From: Sedimenticola_A sp040506895
GTDB taxonomy: Bacteria > Pseudomonadota > Gammaproteobacteria > Chromatiales > Chromatiaceae
DNA: 64,000 nucleotides
Assembly (NCBI GenBank): GCA_040506895.1
Contig: JBEVVY010000001.1
Location: 1,302,001-1,366,000, forward strand
Direction: 5' to 3'
The notes below the pieces were generated by a model. The model was not told where the DNA came from. It saw nothing but the letters and a program-made list of their open reading frames with translations, and made no database searches. Within the stretch, counting starts at the first letter, position 1, and each line of letters begins with the position of its first letter. The translations under genes were made by a program, and so were the position numbers. This document shows, one piece after another, positions 32,984 to 41,308 of this stretch.

Positions 32984-33358
32984 TTACTCGGCGGTTTCTG
33001 TCAGTTGCTGGTACTTGCCCTGGAACAGCAGTTCCAGCTCATCGATGACCTCGGTGGCCTCCCTGCCCTGCATGACATGTGAGGTCATCAGGCTCGAGGT
33101 CTCGTGGAACAGTGTCGACCTGTCGAGCATAGGATAGGTCTCCGACAGGCGCTTGATGGCGGCGATGACACTCTCCTCCTCCGGCCTGGGTATGGCGAGG
33201 GGCTCCACTGTCCTGGCGGTCTCCTCCACAGCCTGCTCGCGCTGGGCGAGGAACTCGGCAAAGGCGACCAGGCTTTCCCGGGCCTGCTCATCGAGAGCAG
33301 AGAAGAGCTTCAGCAGCTTGCGCTGATCCGCTGGCAGGTTTTGCTTCGGCGCGAGCAC
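32984..33358 (-). CDS. Conserved hypothetical protein, 124 aa
   Basis: An all-helical soluble protein, MLAPKQNLPADQRKLLKLFSALDEQARESLVAF at the start, with no cysteine pairs or catalytic motif. It starts 2 bases after the stop codon of the LysR gene and ends 20 bases before the transporter gene, so the three form an operon. The helical pairs could form a small dimeric adaptor. I do not recognise a named family. Confidence 0.7.
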   Translation of the reverse strand: MLAPKQNLPADQRKLLKLFSALDEQARESLVAFAEFLAQREQAVEETARTVEPLAIPRPEEESVIAAIKRLSETYPMLDRSTLFHETSSLMTSHVMQGREATEVIDELELLFQGKYQQLTETAE

Positions 33359-33360
33359 GG

Positions 33361-34275
33361 CTACTCCCGACAGTCGTTCTCGTGCTCTTTGCAGTAGTCG
33401 CGTGCGAACTCCAGCAGCTCCTCCATGACACGGGCACGGAATTTCTGCTTCTGGTGAACGAAGGAGAAGGGACGCTCCAGCCCCGGATTCAGGTTGATCG
33501 GGATCAGGGTACCCAGCTTGATCTCTTTCTGGATGGTTGCACGGGAAACCACGGAGATGCCCATACCGGCTTCAACAGCCCCCTTGACCGCCTCGGGACT
33601 GCCCAGCTCCATGGCCACACGCAGACCTTCACCGCCCTTGTTGACACCCACCAGGTACTCGTTGATCACCTCGCGGGTACCCGAGCCCTCTTCACGGCAG
33701 ATAAAGGGATACTTCACCAGGTCATCGTAGGTCAGCTGCTCTTTCTCGGCCTCGGGATGGCCGGGGGGGACAATGGCGACCAGCTGGTCCGGGCGGCAGA
33801 TCTCCACCACCAGGTTCTTGTTGGCCACCGGTGCCTCCACCACACCGAGATCGATGGTGTTGTTCTCCACCATGGAGACGATACCGTCGGTGTTGGAGAC
33901 CTTGAGGTGAATATTCACCTCCGGGTACTTGAGTTTGAAGTCGCCCAGCAGGGCCGGCAGCATGTACTCCGCAATGGTGGTACTCGCCCCGATGGTGAGC
34001 GAACCACTGATTTCGCCGGTCATCTCGCGCACCGAATTCTCCATCTCGGCGTAGAGCTCGAAGATCTTGTCGGCGTACTCGTACACCCGGGCTCCCGCCT
34101 CGGTGAGACTGATCCGATTGTGGGTCCGGTCGAACAGGCGGGTGTTGAAGTACTCTTCCAGCTGGCGCACCTGGAAAGTCACGGCGGGCTGGGTCATGTG
34201 AAGGGTTTCTGCCGCTTTGGTGAAGCTCAGCAAGCGGGCTACGGTGTGGAACACCTGGAGTCTGCGATCTGCCAT
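33361..34275 (-). CDS. LysR-family transcriptional regulator
   Basis: A 304-residue protein. The N-terminal winged helix is typical (VFHTVARLLSFTKAAETLHMTQPAVTFQVRQLEEYFNTRLFDR). The effector domain starts about residue 90 (GSLTIGASTTIAEYMLPALLGDFKLKYPEV) and resembles the CysB/CbbR-like periplasmic-binding fold, with REEGSGTREVI near the hinge. The C-terminus has a short Cys-containing tail (YCKEHENDCRE). The gene is the first of an operon and has repeated CTTATA sites in its own promoter region, suggesting autoregulation. The effector is unknown. Confidence 0.9.
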   Translation of the reverse strand: MADRRLQVFHTVARLLSFTKAAETLHMTQPAVTFQVRQLEEYFNTRLFDRTHNRISLTEAGARVYEYADKIFELYAEMENSVREMTGEISGSLTIGASTTIAEYMLPALLGDFKLKYPEVNIHLKVSNTDGIVSMVENNTIDLGVVEAPVANKNLVVEICRPDQLVAIVPPGHPEAEKEQLTYDDLVKYPFICREEGSGTREVINEYLVGVNKGGEGLRVAMELGSPEAVKGAVEAGMGISVVSRATIQKEIKLGTLIPINLNPGLERPFSFVHQKQKFRARVMEELLEFARDYCKEHENDCRE

Positions 34276-34312
34276 GTAAATTCCCTGCGTTTCAGGTTGG
34301 CAATAAAATTCT

Positions 34313-34348
34313 CTTATATCATATTTTCGCTTATAAAATCCATATAAG
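34313..34348. promoter_or_regulatory. Candidate LysR operator: three CTTATA half-sites
   Basis: Half-sites CTTATA (34313-34318), CTTATA (34330-34335) and the inverted TATAAG (34343-34348) lie 38-73 bases before the LysR start. The last two form a perfect inverted repeat with a 7-base spacer, a LysR-like dyad. The AT-rich sequence may also contain the promoter itself. Confidence 0.45.
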
Positions 34349-34384
34349 TCGATTACTTGACTGGTTTTTTCACCATTTCTCCAA

Positions 34385-35278
34385 CTAGCGCTTCACCCCG
34401 GAATCGAGCAGTGCTTTGAGATGAATTTCCATCCCATGCATCGCCTCTCTGAATCTGACCAATCCATGGTCACCGACCCGCCTCATATCCGGAAAATCGA
34501 TCGCGATCCGGAAGCGGGGATGAAGCGCCAGGATACGCCCGTCATGTACAACGATTTCGTAGGGCAGTCTCGCGGTGCGCTTCAATGGCGCCGTATCGAG
34601 CCTCTCCATGATACTGTCATCGCTGCCAGCCCCTTCGGTCAGTGCCACACCGAACAGTGTTATCCCCTTTTCAGGCGCCTCGATGCGGTAGATCTCATAG
34701 ATCCCCCCGCGGTTCTCGGACAGCCCCCTCTCGAGCGCCTTGACCGCCTGCCTGTGGTTTCGGTATTTGCCGAGTTGTAGAAAATCACTGAAATACTCCA
34801 GGCCGTAGGAGTAGTGGTAACCGCGCAGCTGGGACGGGGTCATGCCGGCGGAACCGAAACGCGCCTGCTCACCCAGCACACTGAGCAGCTGTTCGCGCAC
34901 ATCTGACAGGCTGCTCTTCAGGCGGTAGGCGTGCCCGAAATAGACCGGATCGGCATACGCCACCTGGATCTGCCCGTTGGAACGGGTAACCGCAATCCTC
35001 AGCCCCTGGATAAAGGCGGTGCCGATGTCCCCGGGGTTGAGCAGCGCCCGCAGGCGATTGTCCGTGGCCACGATGACATGGGCATCCTCGTAGGGGGAGT
35101 AGCCACCCACCAGCCGGAACCCCGCCCCGATCAGGGCCTCCTCCACCTCGATCACGGTCTTCGCGAAATCGCCCTTAACGTGGGACGAAAGCACGTAGGG
35201 CTGCAGCTGCTCCTGCCCCTGTACAGCCCCCGCACACATGAGCACTGCGATGGCCACAACCAGGAAACGTATAGCCAC
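34385..35278 (-). CDS. DUF302-type exported protein
   Basis: From a GTG start at 35278 the protein has a signal peptide (AIRFLVVAIAVLMCAGAVQGQE) and a mature part of about 275 residues with a DUF302-like fold (VIEVEEALIGAGFRLVGGYSPYEDAHVIVATDN). The second half has a similar VKALERGLSENRGGIYEIYRIEAPEKGITLFGVAL region. DUF302 proteins are periplasmic and of unknown role; they are common in sulfur oxidizers. The frame can be extended upstream to 35485, but that part has no signal-like sequence and would overlap the divergent fadL-like gene. Confidence 0.7.
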   Translation of the reverse strand: MAIRFLVVAIAVLMCAGAVQGQEQLQPYVLSSHVKGDFAKTVIEVEEALIGAGFRLVGGYSPYEDAHVIVATDNRLRALLNPGDIGTAFIQGLRIAVTRSNGQIQVAYADPVYFGHAYRLKSSLSDVREQLLSVLGEQARFGSAGMTPSQLRGYHYSYGLEYFSDFLQLGKYRNHRQAVKALERGLSENRGGIYEIYRIEAPEKGITLFGVALTEGAGSDDSIMERLDTAPLKRTARLPYEIVVHDGRILALHPRFRIAIDFPDMRRVGDHGLVRFREAMHGMEIHLKALLDSGVKR

Positions 35279-35451
35279 CTCAGGCGCCCCCTTCTCGACG
35301 TCCCGGGAGATCTTGGACACACTCGGTATACAACGAAAAATTCCTTCTAAACGCTGGAAATCCCACAAGAAATAAATTAGTCTGGATCGAATTTGTAACA
35401 AAACATAATAAGCAGAGAATAGATAGTAAAGAAAGCGCCGGAGGTCCAATA

Positions 35452-36738
35452 ATGAACCGCTCTCACATATATGCACTGAATCCACTGGCTGTCGCCTGTG
35501 GCATCGCCCTGCTCACCACAGGGCAGGCCCATGCCGGCGGCTACAAGATCCCCGAGCAGTCAGTCAACTCGACCGCACTCTCCGCCGCCTACGTGGCCAA
35601 TGCCCAGGGCCCCGACAGCTCCTACTACAACCCGGCGGCGATGGTGTTCAACGAGGGCGGACGGGCGCTGGAAGTGGATGGCTCTCTCATCCACCTCACC
35701 CGCATCAGCGCCAGCGGCGATTTCACCGACAGGTCCCAGGTGGAGAACTTCCTGGTGCCCACCTTCCACTACATGAGTGATGACAACGACGGCCTGCGCT
35801 ACGGTCTTTCAGTGGTGGTTCCCGGCGGCCTGACCAAGCGCTGGGAAGGTACCGCCGCAGCCTTCGCCGAGGAGTTCACCCTCAAGACCCTGGAGTTCAA
35901 CCCGACCATTGGTTACAAGCTGAGCGACAGCTTCTCGGTGGGTGGCGGTGTCCGGGCAATCTTCAGCAAGGGCAAGGTGGTCAGTTCCGGTACCGCACTG
36001 GCAACCATTCCCCCGAACTACTCCGGCGGGCGCTACCTGACCGGCGACTCCTGGGACTTCGGTTACAACCTGGCCGCCCACTTCAAGCCCAGTGACAACC
36101 TGGACCTGAGTGCCACCTACCGTTCGGAGATCAATCTCTCCGTCGAGGGCAACGCCGAACTCTCCTATGGCGGCACCCTCCAGTACAATGGCGGCGCCTC
36201 GGTCATGGTGCCCATTCCCGCGGCGCTCAACCTCGCAGCCGCCTACACCTTCGACCGCACCACCCTTGAGCTGGTACTGGAGCGCACCTACTGGTCCGGT
36301 TACAAGAACCTGGATTTCGAATACGCCTCTTCTACTCTGAGCTCCAATGCTGGAGTGAACGCAGTATTGCTCGCACTGTTTGATGCACCGAAGACAAAGA
36401 ACTGGCAGGACAGTGACACCATCCGTATCGGCCTGACCCACGAGATGGACGACCGCTGGACCCTGATGGCCGGCTTCGCCTACGACGAGACCCCGGTACC
36501 CAAGAAATATGCCGGTTATGAACTGCCGGACTCCGATGCCAAGATCTACTCCATCGGCGCACGCTACAAGTACAGTGATGATTTCACCGTCGGTGCCGCC
36601 TTCCTCTACGACGACAAGGAGAGCCTGGATCTTGCCGGAAGCGGCAACACCACCAACCTGAGCACCTTGACTCCGGTAGGCAACTTCAAGAATGCCGCAG
36701 CCTACTTCATCACCGTGGGACTCGAGTACAGGTTCTGA
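35452..36738 (+). CDS. OmpP1/FadL-family outer-membrane channel
   Basis: A 428-residue beta-barrel. It has a signal peptide ending AHA-GG, then the FadL hatch motif region GYKIPEQSVNSTALSAAYVANAQGPDSSYYNPAAMVF with the conserved NPA. Barrel strands follow and the protein ends with a C-terminal aromatic (GLEYRF) for BAM insertion. A GGAGG ribosome site lies 7 bases before the ATG. FadL proteins carry long-chain fatty acids and other hydrophobic compounds across the outer membrane. A good terminator follows. Confidence 0.93.
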   Translation: MNRSHIYALNPLAVACGIALLTTGQAHAGGYKIPEQSVNSTALSAAYVANAQGPDSSYYNPAAMVFNEGGRALEVDGSLIHLTRISASGDFTDRSQVENFLVPTFHYMSDDNDGLRYGLSVVVPGGLTKRWEGTAAAFAEEFTLKTLEFNPTIGYKLSDSFSVGGGVRAIFSKGKVVSSGTALATIPPNYSGGRYLTGDSWDFGYNLAAHFKPSDNLDLSATYRSEINLSVEGNAELSYGGTLQYNGGASVMVPIPAALNLAAAYTFDRTTLELVLERTYWSGYKNLDFEYASSTLSSNAGVNAVLLALFDAPKTKNWQDSDTIRIGLTHEMDDRWTLMAGFAYDETPVPKKYAGYELPDSDAKIYSIGARYKYSDDFTVGAAFLYDDKESLDLAGSGNTTNLSTLTPVGNFKNAAAYFITVGLEYRF

Positions 36739-36768
36739 TCAACTCCCGGGTCAGTCCCGGGTCATCTG

Positions 36769-36799
36769 AATGCCGAGGCATCCGCTTCGGCATTTTTTT
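36769..36799 (+). terminator. Rho-independent terminator of the FadL-like gene
   Basis: A stem of AATGCCGA with TCGGCATT is followed directly by a T7 run. It begins about 30 bases after the stop codon of the fadL-like gene. Confidence 0.9.
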
Positions 36800-36805
36800 G
36801 GGCAA

Positions 36806-36840
36806 AGAAAAACGCCGCCCCCGTTTCCGGGAGCGGCGTT
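36806..36840 (-). terminator. Rho-independent terminator of rhd-tusA-dsrE2
   Basis: Read on the minus strand, AACGCCGCTCCCGG pairs with CCGGGGGCGGCGTT across a short AAA loop and a T-rich run follows. It lies 27 bases after the dsrE2 stop. Together with the previous terminator it isolates the two convergent units. Confidence 0.88.
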
Positions 36841-36866
36841 CTGACTTTCAGCGTCCGATGTACAGC

Positions 36867-37346
36867 TTAGATGTACATGCAGATGTCTGACTCGCCGGCG
36901 AACTCGAAGAAACGGGCAGCACCCGCGTACTCGACGCCGTCGATGAAGTCGGCGGTATCCAGATCGAACAGGTCAACGGTCATCTGGCAGGCGATCAGGC
37001 GAACCTCGGCCTCCTGGCAGAGCTCACGCAGCTCATCGATACTGGCGACACCTTTGTCTGCCATCTTCTTCTTCATCATCATGGTCATCATGGACTGCAT
37101 ACCGGGAAGTGCGGTACCCAGAACCGGGAACCACTTGTCCATGCCCAGGGGCATCGGCATACCCGGGTTACCCAGGGGGGTAACTTCCAGTGACAGCTTC
37201 TTGCGAAGAAGCTGCAGACCGTAGAAAGTGAAGAAGATCTCCACTTCATAACCCAGTGCTGCGGCGGTGGAGCCCAGGATGAAAGGGGGATAAGCCCAGT
37301 CCAGGGAACCTTTGGTCGCAATAATGGCTAACTTTTTCTCTTCCAT
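36867..37346 (-). CDS. dsrE2: DsrE2-type sulfur-carrier protein
   Basis: A 159-residue DsrE/DsrF-like protein. It starts with the family's MEEKKLAIIATKGSLDWAYPPFILG, has a hydrophobic middle (KWFPVLGTALPGMQSMMTMM, probably membrane associated) and the conserved C120 in RLIACQMTVDLF, with another C156 near the end. In purple sulfur bacteria the rhd-tusA-dsrE2 trio passes persulfide sulfur toward cytoplasmic oxidation (Dsr or sHdr). The order and direction here are the same. Confidence 0.88.
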   Translation of the reverse strand: MEEKKLAIIATKGSLDWAYPPFILGSTAAALGYEVEIFFTFYGLQLLRKKLSLEVTPLGNPGMPMPLGMDKWFPVLGTALPGMQSMMTMMMKKKMADKGVASIDELRELCQEAEVRLIACQMTVDLFDLDTADFIDGVEYAGAARFFEFAGESDICMYI

Positions 37347-37392
37347 CTGAATCTCCTCCTAAATGGGTGGGGTGGATTCCAAATCAGGATCT

Positions 37393-37629
37393 TTAGACCT
37401 TCTTGATGAGGAAGTGGAACTTGCCACCCTCTTCTTTGGATTCCATCAGCTCATTGCCGGTCTGCTTGGCGAAAGCTTCGAAATCCTTAACGGAACCGGG
37501 ATCAGTAGCGATGATGTGCAGTACCTTGCCAGCTTCCATACCGTTCAGGGTCTTCTTAGCGCGCAGGATGGGCAGGGGGCAGTTGAGTCCACTTGCATCC
37601 AGTTCTTGATCAAAATCAGCCATTGGCAA
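37393..37629 (-). CDS. tusA: Sulfurtransferase TusA
   Basis: A 78-residue TusA/SirA-like protein with the essential motif CPLP (C17 in LDASGLNCPLPILRAKKTL). It carries persulfide on that cysteine. It lies between rhd and dsrE2, matching the sulfur-oxidizer arrangement rather than the lone tusA used for tRNA thiolation. Confidence 0.93.
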   Translation of the reverse strand: MPMADFDQELDASGLNCPLPILRAKKTLNGMEAGKVLHIIATDPGSVKDFEAFAKQTGNELMESKEEGGKFHFLIKKV

Positions 37630-37771
37630 CCTCCAGGATCAGTTGTTCTGTGTTCTGTGTTGAAAAATCAGCCGATACTTATATTCCAATTGGCTCAGAA
37701 AGGCAAGGGACTATCCACAGAGGGATATATGACGCCTTGGACCCTTATCTTCAGCCATCGGTTGCATCGGG

Positions 37772-38092
37772 TCAGGCGAAAGCGACAATCTCCTGGCCAT
37801 TCCTGGCCCAGTCGATAATACCGCCACGTAGATTGATGACGTTGTTAAAACCCTGTTGCATCAGGTACATACAGGCGTGATAGGAACGGGCGCCACTTCT
37901 ACAGTAGAGAACGATATCCTTGTCCTTGGGAAAATCGTTCATTTTCGTGGGGATCAGATGCATGGGGAGATGCTCTGAATCCGGCAGCATGCCGTGCATC
38001 ACCTCCGCTTCCGATCGAATGTCCAGTAAAACCGGCTTGTCCTCGCCGGTGAGCCGGTTGCCCAGCTCTGAAGAATCAATTTCATTTACCAC
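37772..38092 (-). CDS. Single-domain rhodanese (sulfurtransferase)
   Basis: A 106-residue rhodanese with the active-site cysteine C64 in VLYCRSGARS and the upstream LLDIRSEAEVMHGMLPDSEHLP region. It is the first gene of the rhd-tusA-dsrE2 set, 142 bases before tusA. It would transfer sulfane sulfur from glutathione persulfide or a similar donor to TusA. The gap to tusA contains two direct repeats of TTCTGTG (about 37645-37658) but no gene. Confidence 0.92.
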   Translation of the reverse strand: MVNEIDSSELGNRLTGEDKPVLLDIRSEAEVMHGMLPDSEHLPMHLIPTKMNDFPKDKDIVLYCRSGARSYHACMYLMQQGFNNVINLRGGIIDWARNGQEIVAFA

Positions 38093-38128
38093 TATGTAAC
38101 CACCTTGGGTATCAAATAACCGAGCTTT

Positions 38129-38143
38129 TTAGTATATTACTAA
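38129..38143. promoter_or_regulatory. Operator-like palindrome over the rhd promoter -10 box
   Basis: TTAGTA-TAT-TACTAA is a perfect 6+3+6 palindrome covering the -10 hexamer, a classic repressor position. No regulator gene is adjacent, so the binding protein is unknown. A sulfane-sulfur sensing repressor would be a sensible candidate. Confidence 0.5.
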
Positions 38144-38160
38144 TTTACTTATATATTCAA
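38131..38160 (-). promoter_or_regulatory. Sigma-70 promoter of rhd-tusA-dsrE2
   Basis: On the minus strand TTGAAT (-35), an 18-base spacer and TATACT (-10) end about 38 bases before the rhodanese start. Both boxes are close to consensus. The -10 box lies inside a perfect palindrome (38129-38143). Confidence 0.65.
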
Positions 38161-38278
38161 GCGGAGCTCATCGTTTGTTGCCCCATGTGGCGCGTGCTAG
38201 AGTTCCGCAGATTTTAACGACAGATTGAAGATCACTTCGACAGCTGTGTCCGGTGGTCGACTGATAAATGGGCTTACG

Positions 38279-39703
38279 ATGGATTTCCTACCGATCTTTA
38301 TCGATATCAAAGAAAAGACCAGCCTGATCGTCGGTGGTGGCGATGTCGCCGCGCGAAAGGCATCTCTGCTGCACAATGCGGGTGGCCGTATCCGGGTCGT
38401 CTCACCCCTGCTGTGCGACACCCTCGCCGCGATGCTCGACAAGGGGACCATCGAACACACGGCCAGAGACTACCGCGACGGCGACCTGGACAACTGCGTG
38501 CTGGTCATTGCGGCCACCGACAGTGCCGAGGTCAACCGCCAGGTCTCCGAACAGGCGAAGGCCAGGAACATTCCGGTCAACGTGGTGGACCAGCCCGAGC
38601 TGTGCAGCTTCATCGTGCCCTCCATCATCGACCGCTCCCCGGTGGTTGCGGCGGTCTCCACCGGTGGCGCATCGCCTGTCCTGGCCCGCCTTATCCGAAC
38701 CCGCCTTGAGTCACTGATTCCCGCGGGCTACGGCCGTCTGGCGGAACTCTGCCGCACATTCCGTGACCAGGTGAAGCAGCGCTTCAGCAATCCGACCGAT
38801 CGCCGCCTGTTCTGGGAGAAGGTGTTGAGTGGCGGGGTCGCCGAGCGGGTCTTTTCCGGGCACATGGAGGAGGCGGATGTCGCCATGCAACGGGCGCTCG
38901 ATGAGAGCAGCCCCTCCTCACCCATGGGCGAGGTCTACCTGGTCGGAGGCGGACCGGGTGATCCGGACCTGGTCAGCTTCCGTGCCCTGCGCCTGATGCA
39001 GCAGGCTGACGTGGTGGTCTACGACCGGCTGGTGGCCAAACCCATTCTCGACATGACCCGCAAGGATGCCGAACGCATCTATGTAGGCAAGGAGCGCGAC
39101 CGCCACGCCATGCGCCAGGAGGAGATCAACCAGCTGCTGGCCGATCTGGCGAAACAGGGCAAGCGGGTCGTGCGCCTGAAGGGCGGAGACCCTTTCATCT
39201 TCGGCCGCGGCGGCGAAGAGATCGACACCCTCTCCTCCCAGGGCGTCCCCTTCCAGGTGGTTCCCGCAGTCACAGCGGCCTCGGGATGTGCAGCCTATGC
39301 CGGTATCCCCCTGACCCATCGCGACTATGCCCAGTCGGTCACTTTCGTCACCGGACACCTGAAGGACAACACCACCAACCTGAACTGGGAGCAGCTGGCC
39401 CAGCCAAACCAGACCGTGGTCTTCTACATGGGTCTGCTGGGCCTGCCGGTCATCACCCGTGAACTGCTGGCCCAAGGCGTCTCACCCGAGATGCCGATCG
39501 CGCTGGTGCAGCAGGGCACCACGGAGAAGCAGAAGGTGTTTACAGGCACCCTGGCAACGATCCAGGAGGTGGTGGAGCGCGAAAAGCCCCAACCGCCGAC
39601 CCTGATCATCGTCGGCGAGGTGGTGGAGCTGCAGGAGAAACTGAGCTGGTACAAGGCACCCGCAGAACCGAAAATGGGCGCCACCACCCAGATCCTCGAC
39701 TAA
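38279..39703 (+). CDS. cysG: Siroheme synthase CysG
   Basis: From MDFLPIFIDIKEKT (38279) the protein has 474 residues in two halves. The N-terminal precorrin-2 dehydrogenase/ferrochelatase has the NAD-binding IVGGGDVAARKASLL. The C-terminal uroporphyrinogen-III methyltransferase begins near residue 220 (GEVYLVGGGPGDPDLVSFRALRLMQQADVVVYD) and has VVRLKGGDPFIFGRGGEE. It makes siroheme for sulfite or nitrite reductases. It is divergent from the sulfur-transfer genes, which fits a link to dissimilatory sulfur metabolism. An upstream start at 38225 is less likely. Confidence 0.94.
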   Translation: MDFLPIFIDIKEKTSLIVGGGDVAARKASLLHNAGGRIRVVSPLLCDTLAAMLDKGTIEHTARDYRDGDLDNCVLVIAATDSAEVNRQVSEQAKARNIPVNVVDQPELCSFIVPSIIDRSPVVAAVSTGGASPVLARLIRTRLESLIPAGYGRLAELCRTFRDQVKQRFSNPTDRRLFWEKVLSGGVAERVFSGHMEEADVAMQRALDESSPSSPMGEVYLVGGGPGDPDLVSFRALRLMQQADVVVYDRLVAKPILDMTRKDAERIYVGKERDRHAMRQEEINQLLADLAKQGKRVVRLKGGDPFIFGRGGEEIDTLSSQGVPFQVVPAVTAASGCAAYAGIPLTHRDYAQSVTFVTGHLKDNTTNLNWEQLAQPNQTVVFYMGLLGLPVITRELLAQGVSPEMPIALVQQGTTEKQKVFTGTLATIQEVVEREKPQPPTLIIVGEVVELQEKLSWYKAPAEPKMGATTQILD

Positions 39704-39787
39704 TGTCACGGAACAGCCGGTTGACAATAAACCCGCAATTCCAGAGGATATCCGCCGTTATACCTGAATCCTGAGCGAGCTGAAGTC

Positions 39788-40273
39788 ATGAACAGTGCCG
39801 TTTCCAGCATGCCCCGCATGCCGACCTTCCCCAAGCCCCTCGCGCTGCCCCTGGGCCTGATCCCTACTGCAGCCAACAGTACGGTGCTGGCGAATATTCT
39901 GAACCGGCTGTTCGCACCGGAACTGGCTGATGGTGAACTCGATTTTCTGGATGAGCGTGTCATGCTCATCACGGTGAGAGATGCCCGCCTCAGCTACAGG
40001 CTGACCCTGAAGGAAGGCAGGATCAAGGCGGCCGATGGCAAACAGCCCCACGATCTGAGTATCGACGGTTCGATATACGACTTTCTGCTGCTTGCAACCC
40101 GCCGGGAAGATCCTGACACCCTCTTCTTCAACCGCAGGTTACGCCTCGGCGGTGATACCGAACTGGGTCTCTACGTGAAGAATTTCCTCGACGCACTGGA
40201 GCTGGACGACCGGCTGGGCCCCTTTCTGAAGCTGCTCAACGGGGCCACCACAATCATAGGCAAACTTCCCTGA
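39788..40273 (+). CDS. ubiT: Ubiquinone accessory lipid-carrier UbiT (SCP2 domain)
   Basis: A 161-residue protein with an SCP2-like sterol-carrier domain (LANILNRLFAPELADGELDFLDERVMLITVRDARLSYRLTL and the LRLGGDTELGLYVKNFLDALEL helix). UbiT binds lipid intermediates in oxygen-independent ubiquinone synthesis with UbiU and UbiV, whose genes lie immediately next to it. A weak ribosome site is seen before the start. Confidence 0.85.
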   Translation: MNSAVSSMPRMPTFPKPLALPLGLIPTAANSTVLANILNRLFAPELADGELDFLDERVMLITVRDARLSYRLTLKEGRIKAADGKQPHDLSIDGSIYDFLLLATRREDPDTLFFNRRLRLGGDTELGLYVKNFLDALELDDRLGPFLKLLNGATTIIGKLP

Positions 40274-40287
40274 TCGAGCCGTAGGGA

Positions 40288-40352
40288 GGGTTAGCGGATG
40301 CGTAACCCACTGCCTTGGACATACCCGGTGCAATACGCTTCGCTATTGCACC
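40288..40352. repeat. Pair of hairpins between ubiT and ubiV (REP-like)
   Basis: The first hairpin (40288-40308) has arms GGGTTA / TAACCC. The second (40327-40352) has perfect 9-bp arms GGTGCAATA / TATTGCACC around CGCTTCGC. They lie between convergent genes and may act as a weak two-way terminator. Elements with this GGGTGCAATA...GCGAAGCG pattern are widespread as dispersed repeats in proteobacteria. Confidence 0.6.
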
Positions 40353-40362
40353 CTACAATAAA

Positions 40363-41283
40363 TCAGGCCATCGCCATGGCAGCCGCCTGGGCCTTCTGCT
40401 CCATACCGGCCTCGCCGTGCCAGTAGCCGTTACATGAACCGACGGGCATCAGGCCCTCGAGTATCTCATTCCCCTCCTCCACCATCATCCCGCCTTTCAG
40501 GCAGCTGTCGAAGATTTCGATCACCTTCATGGTCTGGTTGGATTGGGGGCTGATACGCACCACATCCACACCCAGCTCACACATCCGGTCAAGCTCCGGC
40601 AGCAGGTTGTAGGTGTGCGCGGACTGGGTCTGAATGCCGTTGAGTGCGAGGAAACGGGTATCGTCCTGGGCCGACAGGGTCAACCCGTCCGGATAATCGA
40701 GACAACGGTACTGGCAGTCGTCCTTGGGCAGATTGTGGGCCCTGGCGGTGAAACAACGGGCTGAATAGGCCAACGGCAGCCGTCCGTAGGCGAACACCTC
40801 GGTTTCAACACCCTCCGGGCGTGCCTTCTGCATATCCGCCAGGGTTTCATGGCTCAGCTCCACCGGCAGCACCCAGCGCTTCAGTCCCTGGGCGGCCAGC
40901 AGCTTCAGGGTGCGGTCATTGTAGACATTGACACTGTGCCCGACGACAAAGGGCTTGCCCTGCATCAGCTGCACCGCCCCCATGTCGTTGGCCTCGACCA
41001 GGTACTTCCCGTTGGCACAAATACGGCGCAGGCGCTTCAGTTCCGAATCGGCCTCCAGCAACGCCAGGGTCGAGAGCACCACCTCCTTGCCCGCCGCGGC
41101 CAGGCGGTCGGCCAGGTCGAACCAATCATCCTGCTTGAGCAGCGTACGCTTGGAACAGACACTCTCACCCAGGTAGACGATATCCACCGGCGAGTCGGCC
41201 ACCTTGTCGTAGAAGGCAAAGACGTCCTCCCTGGACCAGTAATAGAGGATAGGGCCCAGGGACAGTTTGGGTGTAATACGCAT
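40363..41283 (-). CDS. ubiV: Ubiquinone hydroxylation factor UbiV (U32 family)
   Basis: A 306-residue U32-family protein. The 4Fe-4S ligands are visible as a cysteine cluster (SARCFTARAHNLPKDDCQYRC) and a later GSCNGYWHG. With UbiU it performs oxygen-independent ring hydroxylation of ubiquinone precursors, using prephenate as oxygen donor. It follows ubiU in the same direction after 25 bases. Confidence 0.93.
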   Translation of the reverse strand: MRITPKLSLGPILYYWSREDVFAFYDKVADSPVDIVYLGESVCSKRTLLKQDDWFDLADRLAAAGKEVVLSTLALLEADSELKRLRRICANGKYLVEANDMGAVQLMQGKPFVVGHSVNVYNDRTLKLLAAQGLKRWVLPVELSHETLADMQKARPEGVETEVFAYGRLPLAYSARCFTARAHNLPKDDCQYRCLDYPDGLTLSAQDDTRFLALNGIQTQSAHTYNLLPELDRMCELGVDVVRISPQSNQTMKVIEIFDSCLKGGMMVEEGNEILEGLMPVGSCNGYWHGEAGMEQKAQAAAMAMA

Positions 41284-41308
41284 AATCAGTAACTACCTGA
41301 ATCTCGAA

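Noticed and set aside
37640..37660. TTCTGTG direct repeat between tusA and the rhodanese gene as a regulatory element
   Set aside because: Only two 7-base copies in a short gap without promoter signs; too little to support a role.
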